Of a DNA stretch of 64,000 bases, positions 25,405 through 33,188 are shown piece after piece. The translations under genes were made by a program, and so were the position numbers. The notes under the pieces were generated by a model. The model had not been told where the DNA came from and did no database searches. It saw only the letters and a program-made list of their open reading frames with translations. The number at the start of each line of letters is the position of its first letter. The stretch's first letter is position 1. The stretch comes from Flaviramulus_B aquimarinus (GTDB taxonomy: Bacteria; Bacteroidota; Bacteroidia; Flavobacteriales; Flavobacteriaceae): assembly GCF_039543205.1 (NCBI RefSeq), contig NZ_BAABJH010000001.1, forward strand, positions 310,001-374,000, read 5' to 3'.

Positions 25405-25902
25405 ATGGAAAGAATAAAAAACAACCAAATAAAGATTGTTACTTACCAGAACTTTCATCAATCAGATATTGATCAAATGATCAAAGAAATTGCTTTGGAA
25501 TTTAATCAACCCATCTCTTCAAAACCAACAAAATCAACTCCGCTTATCCCTAATAATTATTGGGTGGCAATAAATAATAATGAAGTAATCGGGACTATTG
25601 GAGTTGTTAAAATAAAGAAGGAATTTGCCATTTTGAAAAAAATGTTTCTGAAAAAATCGTTTCGTGGGAAAATATTTGGTGTGTCAAATTCATTACTCCA
25701 AACCTCATTTAATTGGTGTATTAAAAACGGAATTGAACAAATTTATCTTGGGACAATGGACCAATTTATAGGTGCCCATAAGTTTTATCTTAAAAATGGG
25801 TTCCAGAGAATTTCAAAGAATAATTTACCTGATGGTTTTTTAAGTAATCCTATGGATAATGTATTTTTTCAGCGGAAATTAGACGGTTTGAAAGCAAGGT
25901 AA
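25405..25902 (+). CDS. GNAT family N-acetyltransferase (cassette 11)
   Basis: 165 residues with the GNAT fold. The acetyl-CoA-binding segment is at about 85-110 (KMFLKKSFRGKIFGVSNSLL, a variant of the Q/RxxGxG/A loop), followed by GAHKFYLKNGFQRISK, the typical motif B end. GNAT enzymes transfer acetyl groups to amines on small molecules or proteins; the substrate is not evident. Acetyltransferases are frequent integron cargo. The cassette ends pair only partly (9 of 13). Confidence 0.9.
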   Translation: MERIKNNQIKIVTYQNFHQSDIDQMIKEIALEFNQPISSKPTKSTPLIPNNYWVAINNNEVIGTIGVVKIKKEFAILKKMFLKKSFRGKIFGVSNSLLQTSFNWCIKNGIEQIYLGTMDQFIGAHKFYLKNGFQRISKNNLPDGFLSNPMDNVFFQRKLDGLKAR

Positions 25903-25906
25903 GCGC

Positions 25907-26042
25907 GCTACTAACAACAGCTATAATTCATTGCGGCGGAATTTACTAAACGGAAATTCTTATCTTGCAATGAAAATTTGATAACGCGGAATAGTCCGTG
26001 CGGACAATTCCGCAAAGAAACCATAGCCAAACCGTTAGCCTC
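25907..26042 (+). repeat. attC-like palindrome closing cassette 11
   Basis: GCTACTAAC at 25907-25915 to GTTAGCCTC at 26034-26042. Of the CTATAATTCATTGCGGCGGAAT subfamily; the arms GCGGCGGAATT and AATTCCGC pair near the loop. Confidence 0.82.
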
Positions 26043-26131
26043 TATTATGAAAACCTGTGACTAACCTATAAAACCATCTTGACAAACCTTATGAAGACAA
26101 ACAAAACAGAAACGTATTACAAACTTATTTT

Positions 26132-28027
26132 ATGGCTGTAAAATACAAAAAACTATCAATTATTCTTTTAATAGTTGGGATGCTAGTGGGGCCTCTTGGA
26201 ATTATTATGGCAATTTTTGGAATAGGAGACAAAGGGTTTAGCGGAAGGAGCAATGTTCGATCTTTAGATGGATACTATTACCTTGATTATCTAACCATTA
26301 GTGCTTCTTATAATTTGGCAATCATAATAGGGTTAGCACTTTTTGTTTGGGTTATTAAATCCGGAAAAGTAAAACTTTCAAAAACTCTAAACATTGTATT
26401 AATAGGACACCTAATTTTTATTCCTTCGTTTTTGGTTTCCTTATTCTTATCAGTCATTCCTATGGAAGGAAATATAAAAGGATTCTTTATTTTTCCTGCT
26501 TTTATAGTAACAGCTATAGGTTGTACCATTGGGTTTTTAATCTACTTTATCATTCGGTTATTTTATGTAAAAAAAGGAGATACACTTGTATCAGACAAAA
26601 ATTCTTTAATGCCTTATGGGATAGCCATAGTTCTTTTGGTTTTTTTAAATTTTAGTATTAATAATCATTCTATCACAGATGTTGAGTTGGTTTCTTTTGA
26701 TCACGAGAATTTTTCATGGGGAATTAAGCAATCTAGCAAAACAAAGGCAGGTATGGTTAAAACATCAATAAATGACCCTTACATTGCCTATATAGAGCAT
26801 AAAAATGAAGGTAAAAAATCTTCCAATTTTAATATCCTTAAAAATTACCACTCATTATATACAAAATTAGATTCAATTATTCCTCTTCAAAGTAAGGCTA
26901 TAAAATATAATAATCTTAATCCTTCATACAGCATAAACTATAATTCAGATTTTGAGGTCATTCATTTAAATGAAAATAAATCAATTTATCGTTTAAGAAA
27001 ACATCGTCCTTCTTATACTTTATGCTTAACACCTTCTCAAGCCAGCTTAGAAGAGATGAACATAATAGCTCAAGACATTAAACAAAACAGTACCCTTCAT
27101 AATGATATTGATATACTAATTGAGGGGTTTGTGGTTGAAGCAATAGCAATGAACAACGCACCCATAGAAGAAGAAATATTTTTAAAAAATGATGGAAGTT
27201 TAATACAAGTCTCTATGAATGGAGACGTTGGCTATCGTGACAAATCACTAGGAGAAGAATATTATTCAGAAGGGCTCGGGGAAATAATAGAAGGCCTTTT
27301 CTATAGTCTTTCTGGCAATTTTGATATTGAAGGGTCTGCGGGTATTCCTTACACTCCAAGAAATTATAATGAATTTAAAAATAAACAAAATCAATCCTTA
27401 GAATTTGTATATACCCATATTGATGGAAGAAAGTGTGCGACAGATATAGAATTTGCTGTAAACAATTGTCCAAATCTTGAAAGTATTTATTTATTAGATC
27501 AAAATAAATATAAAGGTATACCTGAAAATATAAACAAGCTAAGAAAATTATGGTATTTAAATACCAAAGAGATTAACATAGGGGCAATTCCAGAAAGTAT
27601 CTGTGATTTATATTTTTTAAATACTATTAATTTCAATGATAGTGAAACACTTACTTTTCCAGAGTGTATGGGTAGTTTGAATAAGTTATATTTTATAAAT
27701 GCAGTAAACTGTAATTTAAAAGAAATACCCAATGTTTTTTATAAAGTGAAGTATTTACTTGGATTGAATTTAAAAGAAAATAACATTTTAAAACTTCCAA
27801 AGGAGTTGGCTCAATTACAGTCGTTATCAGACATCACAATTGACTTTAATCCAGATTTGGACATTGCCTTAGAAATTTTATCAAATAGGAGTTTAAGGCT
27901 TGATTTAGTTGTTTACAACGAGAAAGAAAAGCTGAATGCTCAAAAGTTTATTGAACAGTATGCAAATGAAAACGATCAATTAAGAGAACAAATTTTTGAC
28001 TCATTTGTAATTGATGAAGCATATTGA
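26132..28027 (+). CDS. Membrane protein with C-terminal leucine-rich repeats (cassette 12)
   Basis: 631 residues. The N-terminal region has five hydrophobic helices (about 7-30, 50-75, 85-115, 120-148 and 165-180). A long extracytoplasmic region follows, and from about residue 450 irregular leucine-rich repeats such as LRKLWYLNTKEINIGAIPES and YLLGLNLKENNILKLPKELA. LRR domains usually bind proteins. The domain combination was not recognised as a named family. It is the largest single-gene cassette cargo. The cassette ends pair 9 of 12. Confidence 0.8.
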   Translation: MAVKYKKLSIILLIVGMLVGPLGIIMAIFGIGDKGFSGRSNVRSLDGYYYLDYLTISASYNLAIIIGLALFVWVIKSGKVKLSKTLNIVLIGHLIFIPSFLVSLFLSVIPMEGNIKGFFIFPAFIVTAIGCTIGFLIYFIIRLFYVKKGDTLVSDKNSLMPYGIAIVLLVFLNFSINNHSITDVELVSFDHENFSWGIKQSSKTKAGMVKTSINDPYIAYIEHKNEGKKSSNFNILKNYHSLYTKLDSIIPLQSKAIKYNNLNPSYSINYNSDFEVIHLNENKSIYRLRKHRPSYTLCLTPSQASLEEMNIIAQDIKQNSTLHNDIDILIEGFVVEAIAMNNAPIEEEIFLKNDGSLIQVSMNGDVGYRDKSLGEEYYSEGLGEIIEGLFYSLSGNFDIEGSAGIPYTPRNYNEFKNKQNQSLEFVYTHIDGRKCATDIEFAVNNCPNLESIYLLDQNKYKGIPENINKLRKLWYLNTKEINIGAIPESICDLYFLNTINFNDSETLTFPECMGSLNKLYFINAVNCNLKEIPNVFYKVKYLLGLNLKENNILKLPKELAQLQSLSDITIDFNPDLDIALEILSNRSLRLDLVVYNEKEKLNAQKFIEQYANENDQLREQIFDSFVIDEAY

Positions 28028-28044
28028 TAGAGTAATAAAATGAC

Positions 28045-28162
28045 ATAGGCAAACAATGTATAAAATTAATTGCTAAAATCCAGGCGGATTTTCTATTCGG
28101 TTTATATTTAATAAACCCATTGCTTAACCATGCCACCAATTTTATACAAAACCGTTGTAGCT
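28045..28162 (+). repeat. attC-like palindrome closing cassette 12
   Basis: ATAGGCAAAC at 28045-28054 to GTTGTAGCT at 28154-28162. Left GTATAAAATTAATTGC pairs with right ACCAATTTTATAC, here more symmetrically than at other sites. Confidence 0.8.
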
Positions 28163-28180
28163 AATTAAAGAATAAACGAA

Positions 28181-29104
28181 ATGACAAACAACATAAAAGT
28201 AGCTGCCGCACAACTTTCACCTGTATTCTTAAACAAAGAAAAAACGGTTGAAAAGGCTTGTAAAGCAATTTTAGAGGCAGGTAATAACGGCGCTAACTTA
28301 ATTGTTTTTCCAGAGGCTTTTATTTCTGGTTACCCAGACTGGGTATGGCTTATTCCAAACAGTAAAGGAGCTGATTTAAATGAGCTTTACTTAAAACTTG
28401 TTGAAAATGCTGTTTCTGTACCTGATAATTCCACGAAAAAGCTTTGTGAAGCGGCTAAAAAAGCTGGGGTTAATGTTGTTATTGGTATGCATGAACGCAA
28501 TACTGAAACCAGTAGTGCAAGTTTATTTAATAGCTTACTTTTTATAGACGATAAAGGTTTAATTCTAGGTAAACATAGAAAGTTAATACCAACAGGCGGA
28601 GAACGTCTGATATGGTCTCAAGGAGATGGTAGCACCTTGTGTTCTTATGATACTTCGGCAGGAAAAATAGCTGGATTAATCTGCTGGGAGAATTTCATGC
28701 CTTTGGCTAGAAATGCTATCTATGAATTTGGAACTCAAATATTAGTTTCGCCTACCTGGGATAAAAGTCCAAACTGGATTCAAACTATGAAGCATGTTGC
28801 AAGGGAAGGTGGATTGTTTGTTATAAGTACTTGTATGGCTTTAAAAATTGATGACATTCCTGATGAGTATGAATTTAAAAAACTTTATCCTGAAGGAAGA
28901 AATTGGATTAATGTTGGTAATAGCTCTATAATTGCACCGAACGGTAAAGTCATTGCTGGACCTTTAGAAGCAAAGGAAGGAATACTATATGCAGATATTA
29001 ATCTTCAAGACATTATTAAAGCAAAACGAATGTTCGATGTCGTTGGACATTATTCAAGACCTGATGTTTTTAAATTCAATGTAAATCAAACTAATAAAAA
29101 ATAG
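28181..29104 (+). CDS. Nitrilase (carbon-nitrogen hydrolase) (cassette 13)
   Basis: 307 residues, full length for aliphatic/aromatic nitrilases. The catalytic triad is visible as E45 (FPEAFISGYPDW), K134 (GKHRKLIPTGGERLIW) and C168 (GLICWENFMPLARNAIYEFG). The CWE motif after C168 is typical of true nitrilases rather than amidases. The enzyme should hydrolyse nitriles to acids and ammonia in the cytoplasm. The stop codon overlaps the next recombination site by two bases, so the cassette is very tightly packed. Its ends pair 10 of 10. Confidence 0.95.
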   Translation: MTNNIKVAAAQLSPVFLNKEKTVEKACKAILEAGNNGANLIVFPEAFISGYPDWVWLIPNSKGADLNELYLKLVENAVSVPDNSTKKLCEAAKKAGVNVVIGMHERNTETSSASLFNSLLFIDDKGLILGKHRKLIPTGGERLIWSQGDGSTLCSYDTSAGKIAGLICWENFMPLARNAIYEFGTQILVSPTWDKSPNWIQTMKHVAREGGLFVISTCMALKIDDIPDEYEFKKLYPEGRNWINVGNSSIIAPNGKVIAGPLEAKEGILYADINLQDIIKAKRMFDVVGHYSRPDVFKFNVNQTNKK

Positions 29105-29160
29105 CTACAACAATATATATAAACCATTAAAAATGGCTCATATACAAAACCGTTAGCAAC
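29103..29160 (+). repeat. Minimal attC-like palindrome (58 bp) closing cassette 13
   Basis: AGCTACAAC at 29103-29111 to GTTAGCAAC at 29152-29160. The stem TATATAAACCATT / AATGGCTCATATA has almost no loop. The opening arm TAGCTACAAC is the exact complement of the cassette start at 28154. It is the shortest site that still has a stem. Confidence 0.82.
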
Positions 29161-29173
29161 AAGCAAAAAACAA

Positions 29174-29740
29174 ATGAACGAAATTAGAAAGTTTATTGAT
29201 AATATATCTCCAATGAACGATTCTGATTGGGAACTTTTTTCTTCGAAACTACAAAAAGTTGAACTTAAAAAAAATACTATAATCTTAGAAATTGGTAAAA
29301 CTGAAAATTATTTATCATTTATTTCAAAAGGAATAATCCGACTTTATATTCCAAGAGAAGAATCTGATTTAACTTTCGGTTTTCTATTTGACAATGAATT
29401 TGTTACTGCATATGACTCTTTTTTAACCCAAAGTCCATCCGAATATCAAATTGAAACATTGACAGAAACAATCTTGTGGAAAATTTCGAACAACGATTTG
29501 CAAGAAGTCTATAAAAAAACAAACAACGGAAATATTATTGGAAGAAAAATGGCTGAAAAAATGTTTCTAGTAAAATCAAAAAGAGAACTTTCTTTATTAA
29601 ATAGAACAGCTGAAGAACGATATTTAGACTTATTTTCTGATAGACCTAAACTATTACAACAAATACCTCTGAAATATATTGCCTCATATATTGGAATTAC
29701 TCCACAAGCTTTGAGTAGAATAAGAAAACGCATTAATTAA
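29174..29740 (+). CDS. Crp/Fnr family transcriptional regulator (cassette 14)
   Basis: 188 residues. The cyclic-nucleotide-binding-like beta roll spans about 15-115 (EIGKTENYLSFISKGIIRLY, ETLTETILWKIS). The C-terminal helix-turn-helix is PLKYIASYIGITPQALSRIR. It has no cysteine cluster, so it is not an oxygen-sensing FNR. Typical of small Bacteroidota Crp-like regulators that often control a neighbouring gene. A DoxX gene follows after 61 bases in the same direction and is the probable target. Confidence 0.9.
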   Translation: MNEIRKFIDNISPMNDSDWELFSSKLQKVELKKNTIILEIGKTENYLSFISKGIIRLYIPREESDLTFGFLFDNEFVTAYDSFLTQSPSEYQIETLTETILWKISNNDLQEVYKKTNNGNIIGRKMAEKMFLVKSKRELSLLNRTAEERYLDLFSDRPKLLQQIPLKYIASYIGITPQALSRIRKRIN

Positions 29741-29801
29741 CTTGGGTTCATTTAATATATTTGTTTTTTTCTAACCTTTGTATTTTAAAATGTAGAAAAA
29801 T

Positions 29802-30254
29802 ATGAAACCTTTAATTATTCTTTTAGTAACGTTTATTATCTCTCTTTTTGCAATTAAGTTTATAACGAAAAAATATGATTTTACCTTATCTGCAAGAATA
29901 GCAATGTCAATAATGCTTGTATTTACTGCTATTGGACATTTTGTCTTTACAAAAGGAATGTCTATGATGATACCTGAATTCATTCCATTTAAAGAAAAAT
30001 TTGTTTACATAACAGGAGTTTTTGAAATTTTACTTGCAATAGGTCTTTTAATTCCCAATTTAAAAGTTATATCTGGATGGACACTCATTATTTTCCTTTT
30101 ACTAATGTTACCTGCAAATATTTATGCTTCTATTAATAATTTGAACTACCAAAAAGGGACATTTGATGGGAATGGTCTTGCCTATTTATGGTTTCGAATC
30201 CCATTACAAATCCTGTTCATTATTTGGACTTATATTAGCACAATCCGAATTTAA
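29802..30254 (+). CDS. DoxX-like membrane protein (cassette 14)
   Basis: 150 residues, four transmembrane helices: about 1-18, 29-50 (LSARIAMSIMLVFTAIGHFV), 63-80 and 85-105. The segment ARIAMSIMLVFTAIGHF with a helix-2 FxxG/H pattern and LPANIYAS is typical of DoxX-family proteins, which include quinone-reducing and unknown members. Probably regulated by the Crp-type gene just upstream. The palindrome after it opens with a 24-base sequence shared with 17202. Confidence 0.85.
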   Translation: MKPLIILLVTFIISLFAIKFITKKYDFTLSARIAMSIMLVFTAIGHFVFTKGMSMMIPEFIPFKEKFVYITGVFEILLAIGLLIPNLKVISGWTLIIFLLLMLPANIYASINNLNYQKGTFDGNGLAYLWFRIPLQILFIIWTYISTIRI

Positions 30255-30255
30255 T

Positions 30256-30400
30256 GAAAGACAAACTTAAGCAGTATATAAAAAATTTGCTAGTTTTAGC
30301 TTAGCCAATGTTAGCTGTTTTGTTTGCCAGCTTCTGATTTTCCTTCGGGAAATCCTCACACAAAAACACTAAACTTTCCATATACATAAACGTTAGCAAA
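30256..30400 (+). repeat. attC-like palindrome after the DoxX gene
   Basis: Opens near GACAAAC (30260-30266) and ends in GTTAGCAAA (30392-30400). Inner arms GATTTTCC / GGAAATC surround a short loop. The opening arm does not match the start of its cassette (GTTAGCAAC at 29152), suggesting a fused or exchanged end. Confidence 0.7.
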
Positions 30401-30425
30401 CTTGTTTGAAATCGAACACATTTAA

Positions 30426-30737
30426 TTAATTCAGACAATCTTCCAATCCCCATTTATCCAAACTTCTTAAAATATTCTCAAGTGATTTCCCTCTAGTCGT
30501 TAATCTGTATTCCACTTTAGGAGGAACTACAGGAAAAACTTTTCTAGAAATAAGTCCATCTTTTTCTAAATCTCTTACTGTTTGTGTAAACATTTTATTT
30601 GAAATCCCTGGAATTTGCTTTTGTAATATTCCTGAACGCAAACCGCCTTCTAATAAATGAAATAGAATTAAAGGTTTCCATTTTGTCCCTATTAAATTCA
30701 TTGTATAATTCAAAGGACAACTAATTTCTTTATTCAA
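30426..30737 (-). CDS. HxlR-type (MarR-like) transcriptional regulator (cassette 15)
   Basis: 103 residues, the usual HxlR length. The winged helix spans the whole protein: CPLNYTMNLIGTKWKPLILF, LQKQIPGISNKMFTQTVRDL and PPKVEYRLTTRGKSLENIL. The conserved N-terminal Cys is present (ISCPLNY). HxlR regulators sense electrophiles or metabolites. It is on the minus strand and divergent from a VOC-family gene, the usual target arrangement; the shared region is 30738-30858. Confidence 0.93.
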   Translation of the reverse strand: MNKEISCPLNYTMNLIGTKWKPLILFHLLEGGLRSGILQKQIPGISNKMFTQTVRDLEKDGLISRKVFPVVPPKVEYRLTTRGKSLENILRSLDKWGLEDCLN

Positions 30738-30832
30738 AATTTAAATTTTATATTATTGATTGTCAATATTTTACTCTTTTAAGTAACTATGCCACTTTTT
30801 AGTAAGTTATTGTTGATTAGGCTAATATAGAT

Positions 30833-30840
30833 TAATTTTG
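30833..30840 (+). promoter_or_regulatory. Bacteroidota -7 element for the VOC gene
   Basis: TAATTTTG matches TAnnTTTG 18 bases before the ATG at 30859, with a TTG about 17 bases upstream as a possible -33 element. It shows that this cassette carries its own promoter. Confidence 0.55.
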
Positions 30841-30858
30841 CAATCTAAAATATAACTT

Positions 30859-31371
30859 ATGACAACTAATAAAAATTATCCGAAATCATTTTCGCATATC
30901 GGAATAACAGTTCCAAATATAAAAGAAGCTGTAAAATTCTATTCAGAAATAATGGGATGGTACATAATTATGGAGCCTTCAAAAGTCAAAAAGGAAAAGG
31001 AAACTGCAATTGGTCAAATGTGTATTGACGTTTTTGGAAACGATTGGACGGAATTTGAAATTGCTCATTTAGCAACTTCTGACGGTATTGGAATAGAATT
31101 ATTTTCTTTTCCGAATGGAATTAAAGAAGCACCTGAATTTAATCCTTTCAATACTGGTTTATTTCATTTTTGTGTACAAGACCCCAATATTGAAGAACTC
31201 ATTGATAAAATTTTATCGTATGGAGGAAAACAAAGAATGCCAATAAGGGAATACTATCCAAATAACAAGCCTTTCAAAATGTGCTATGTTGAAGACCCAT
31301 TTGGAATTGTATTTGAAATCTACACTCATAGTTATGAACTGACATATTCTTCAGGTGCTTATTCTAAATAA
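30859..31371 (+). CDS. VOC-family (glyoxalase/dioxygenase superfamily) protein (cassette 15)
   Basis: 170 residues. The beta-alpha-beta-beta-beta modules begin with FSHIGITVPNIKEAVKFYSE (metal-ligand His in the first strand) and FHFCVQDPNIEELIDKILSY (His in the second half). The end, MCYVEDPFGIVFEIYTHSYE, carries the conserved Glu ligand. VOC enzymes act on small reactive molecules, for example as isomerases, dioxygenases or resistance proteins. Divergent from an HxlR regulator, which suggests induction by its substrate. Confidence 0.9.
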   Translation: MTTNKNYPKSFSHIGITVPNIKEAVKFYSEIMGWYIIMEPSKVKKEKETAIGQMCIDVFGNDWTEFEIAHLATSDGIGIELFSFPNGIKEAPEFNPFNTGLFHFCVQDPNIEELIDKILSYGGKQRMPIREYYPNNKPFKMCYVEDPFGIVFEIYTHSYELTYSSGAYSK

Positions 31372-31376
31372 AAACC

Positions 31377-31516
31377 AGTTGACAAAAACGTATATAATTA
31401 ATTGCTTTAGCAAGTGCTTATTTGGAAAATTCCTTTAGAATTTTATCGGACTCGTATTTGTTTACTAAATTAGTTGCTTAACTACGCAACTAACCATACA
31501 CAAGACTGTTGTGTGT
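31377..31516 (+). repeat. attC-like palindrome closing cassette 15
   Basis: Opens near AGTTGACAAA (31377) and ends with GTTGTGTGT (31508-31516). Left ACGTATATAATTAATTGC faces right GCAACTAACCATACAC; inner arms GGAAAATTCC and GGAATTTT-like sequence form the tip. Confidence 0.8.
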
Positions 31517-31528
31517 AATTTAAAAAAA

Positions 31529-32326
31529 ATGAAGATCACTGCTTTAACATCTTTCTGTGTGGATTTCTTTCCAGAATTGGATAAAATATACGTTGGAGGA
31601 AATTCATTAAACTTTGTTACTCAATGCAAACTTTTAGGGTATAAAAACACCTCAGTAATTGGTGCAATTGGAAAAGATAGATTTGGAAAACTAATAGAAA
31701 ACCAATTAGATAAATCAAATATAAATCGTTCTAGATTATACCAGATTAACGAACCAACTGCATCAAATAAGATTTTTATTAATGAAAAAGGAGACAGATA
31801 TTTCAAAGAGGATAGTTGGAATGGAGGTGCATTTGATAAATTTAGATTATCTGAAAATGATTGGAATTCATTAACTAATAGCAAAATTGTTGCAATGCCA
31901 GCTGGCGACCCAAATTTAAAAGAACTTTTAAAAAGACGAAATGAAAAACAATTAGTAGTTATTGACTTTTTAGACTATTTGGGAATTGACTTCATCAAAG
32001 AACATATAGACAATATTGATATTGTTTTTTTGAGCGGTAAAGAAGAAATGCTAAATGAGCTACAAGAACTTTCTTACCAAAAGAGGAAACTAATAGTAAC
32101 GACTTTAGGAGCAAAAGGTAGTGTAGCCTTTTTAGAAAATAAAAGATTTTACCATAAAGCGATTGAAGTTAATAAAATTGTAGACACAACAGGCTGTGGT
32201 GACGCTTTTCAAGCAGCTTTTAGCATTGAATGGTTGAAAACTAAAGACGTAGAAAATTCACTAAAAGCAGGTTCAGTTGCTGCAAGTAAAGTTTTGAATT
32301 TCGTAGGCGGAGTTGAACAAGAGTAA
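31529..32326 (+). CDS. PfkB-family sugar/nucleoside kinase (cassette 16)
   Basis: 265 residues from the ATG at 31529; a GTG at 31511 lies inside the recombination site and was rejected. The N-terminal PfkB signature is in YVGGNSLNFVTQCKLLGYKN. The ATP-binding/catalytic motif is DTTGCGDAFQAAFSIEW with the catalytic Asp in GCGD. The length and sequence resemble small fructosamine-kinase-like (FrlD type) members; the substrate cannot be fixed from sequence. It is alone in its cassette, with ends pairing at 13 of 14 positions. Confidence 0.9.
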   Translation: MKITALTSFCVDFFPELDKIYVGGNSLNFVTQCKLLGYKNTSVIGAIGKDRFGKLIENQLDKSNINRSRLYQINEPTASNKIFINEKGDRYFKEDSWNGGAFDKFRLSENDWNSLTNSKIVAMPAGDPNLKELLKRRNEKQLVVIDFLDYLGIDFIKEHIDNIDIVFLSGKEEMLNELQELSYQKRKLIVTTLGAKGSVAFLENKRFYHKAIEVNKIVDTTGCGDAFQAAFSIEWLKTKDVENSLKAGSVAASKVLNFVGGVEQE

Positions 32327-32332
32327 AAAACT

Positions 32333-32457
32333 ACACACAACAACAACTATAATTCATTGCGGCGGAAATTCTTATATTGCAATCAAGACTTGGTAACACG
32401 TAATAGTTCCTGCAGACAATGCCGCAACAAAACCCTAGACCAACCGTTGTTAGGCAC
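32333..32457 (+). repeat. attC-like palindrome closing cassette 16
   Basis: ACACACAAC at 32333-32341 to GTTGTTAGGCAC at 32446-32457. CTATAATTCATTGCGGCGGAAAT subfamily; right arm has GCCGCAAC. The right end GTTAGGCAC is the closest in this window to the GTTRRRY core of classical integrons. Confidence 0.87.
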
Positions 32458-32529
32458 AATTTAACTTAATAACGTATCACTTATTTCCAAAAATTTATTC
32501 CATCCAAAAGTTAAAAAAAAGTTAAACAT

Positions 32530-32543
32530 ACAGACTTGTCTGT
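32530..32543 (+). promoter_or_regulatory. TetR operator 1
   Basis: ACAGAC-TT-GTCTGT, a 6-bp perfect inverted repeat, 30 bases before the tetR ATG. An identical copy lies at 33162 and a third at 33982. Probably the binding site of the TetR protein encoded at 32574 (autoregulation). Confidence 0.7.
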
Positions 32544-32561
32544 TTTTGTTTAATATTGTGT

Positions 32562-32569
32562 TATATTTG
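32562..32569 (+). promoter_or_regulatory. Bacteroidota -7 element of the tetR gene, probably leaderless
   Basis: TATATTTG matches TAnnTTTG and ends four bases before the ATG at 32574, so transcription should begin at or near the start codon. Confidence 0.55.
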
Positions 32570-32573
32570 CAGC

Positions 32574-33134
32574 ATGAAAAAATTAGGTGTTAAAGATCGA
32601 ATCATAGAAACTGCATCAGATTTGTTTTATAATAACGGTTATAATCAAACTGGTATTAATCAAATAATAGATGAAGCAGGAGTAGCTAAAGCAAGCATGT
32701 ATATGCATTTTAGATCTAAAGAAGATATTGCAGTAGCCTATTTAAAAAGAAGGCACATAAGTTGGGTAAGTGATTTACAAGACTTTGTATCTAATCAAAT
32801 AACCAATAGAGAGAAATTAATAGCAAGCTTTGACTACTTAGATAGTTGGTTGAGTTCTGTTAACTATAGAGGATGTGGTTGGCAAAATATTATAACAGAT
32901 TTACCTCATGACCATGATAAAATAAGAGATCAAGCAGTATTACATAAAAATGATGTTAGAGTCTGGGTACATTCCTTACTAAAAGATGAAGATAATCTTT
33001 CAGACAATGAAGCCATGCAATTAGGAGATGAGTTAGTCATTCTTTTAGAAGGAGCTATAATATTATCACAAATACAAAAAAATAAATGGCCTATTGAAGT
33101 AGCAAAAAGAGCAGCAAAAAAATTACTTAAATAA
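32574..33134 (+). CDS. TetR/AcrR family repressor (cassette 17, first gene)
   Basis: 186 residues from the ATG at 32574; an upstream TTG overlaps the promoter element and was rejected. The N-terminal helix-turn-helix is DRIIETASDLFYNNGYNQTG and INQIIDEAGVAKASMYMHF. The C-terminal ligand-binding domain starts near residue 55 and contains GCGWQNIITDLPHDH. Identical ACAGACTTGTCTGT palindromes before this gene, before the next one and inside the third gene are likely its operators. It should repress the three-gene unit until an unknown ligand binds. Confidence 0.92.
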   Translation: MKKLGVKDRIIETASDLFYNNGYNQTGINQIIDEAGVAKASMYMHFRSKEDIAVAYLKRRHISWVSDLQDFVSNQITNREKLIASFDYLDSWLSSVNYRGCGWQNIITDLPHDHDKIRDQAVLHKNDVRVWVHSLLKDEDNLSDNEAMQLGDELVILLEGAIILSQIQKNKWPIEVAKRAAKKLLK

Positions 33135-33161
33135 ATATATTAAAAATTAATATTTAACAAT

Positions 33162-33175
33162 ACAGACTTGTCTGT
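33162..33175 (+). promoter_or_regulatory. TetR operator 2
   Basis: Second copy of ACAGACTTGTCTGT, 13 bases before the ATG at 33189, where a bound repressor would block expression of the SnoaL/NTF2-like gene. Confidence 0.7.
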
Positions 33176-33188
33176 TCAATTTAAAATT

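Noticed and set aside
29174..29740. Cassette-borne Crp-type protein as regulator of the TGAT-N4-ATCA boxes
   Set aside because: It has no Fe-S cysteines, is in a mobile cassette, and no such box was noted near it; the regulator is more likely encoded elsewhere.
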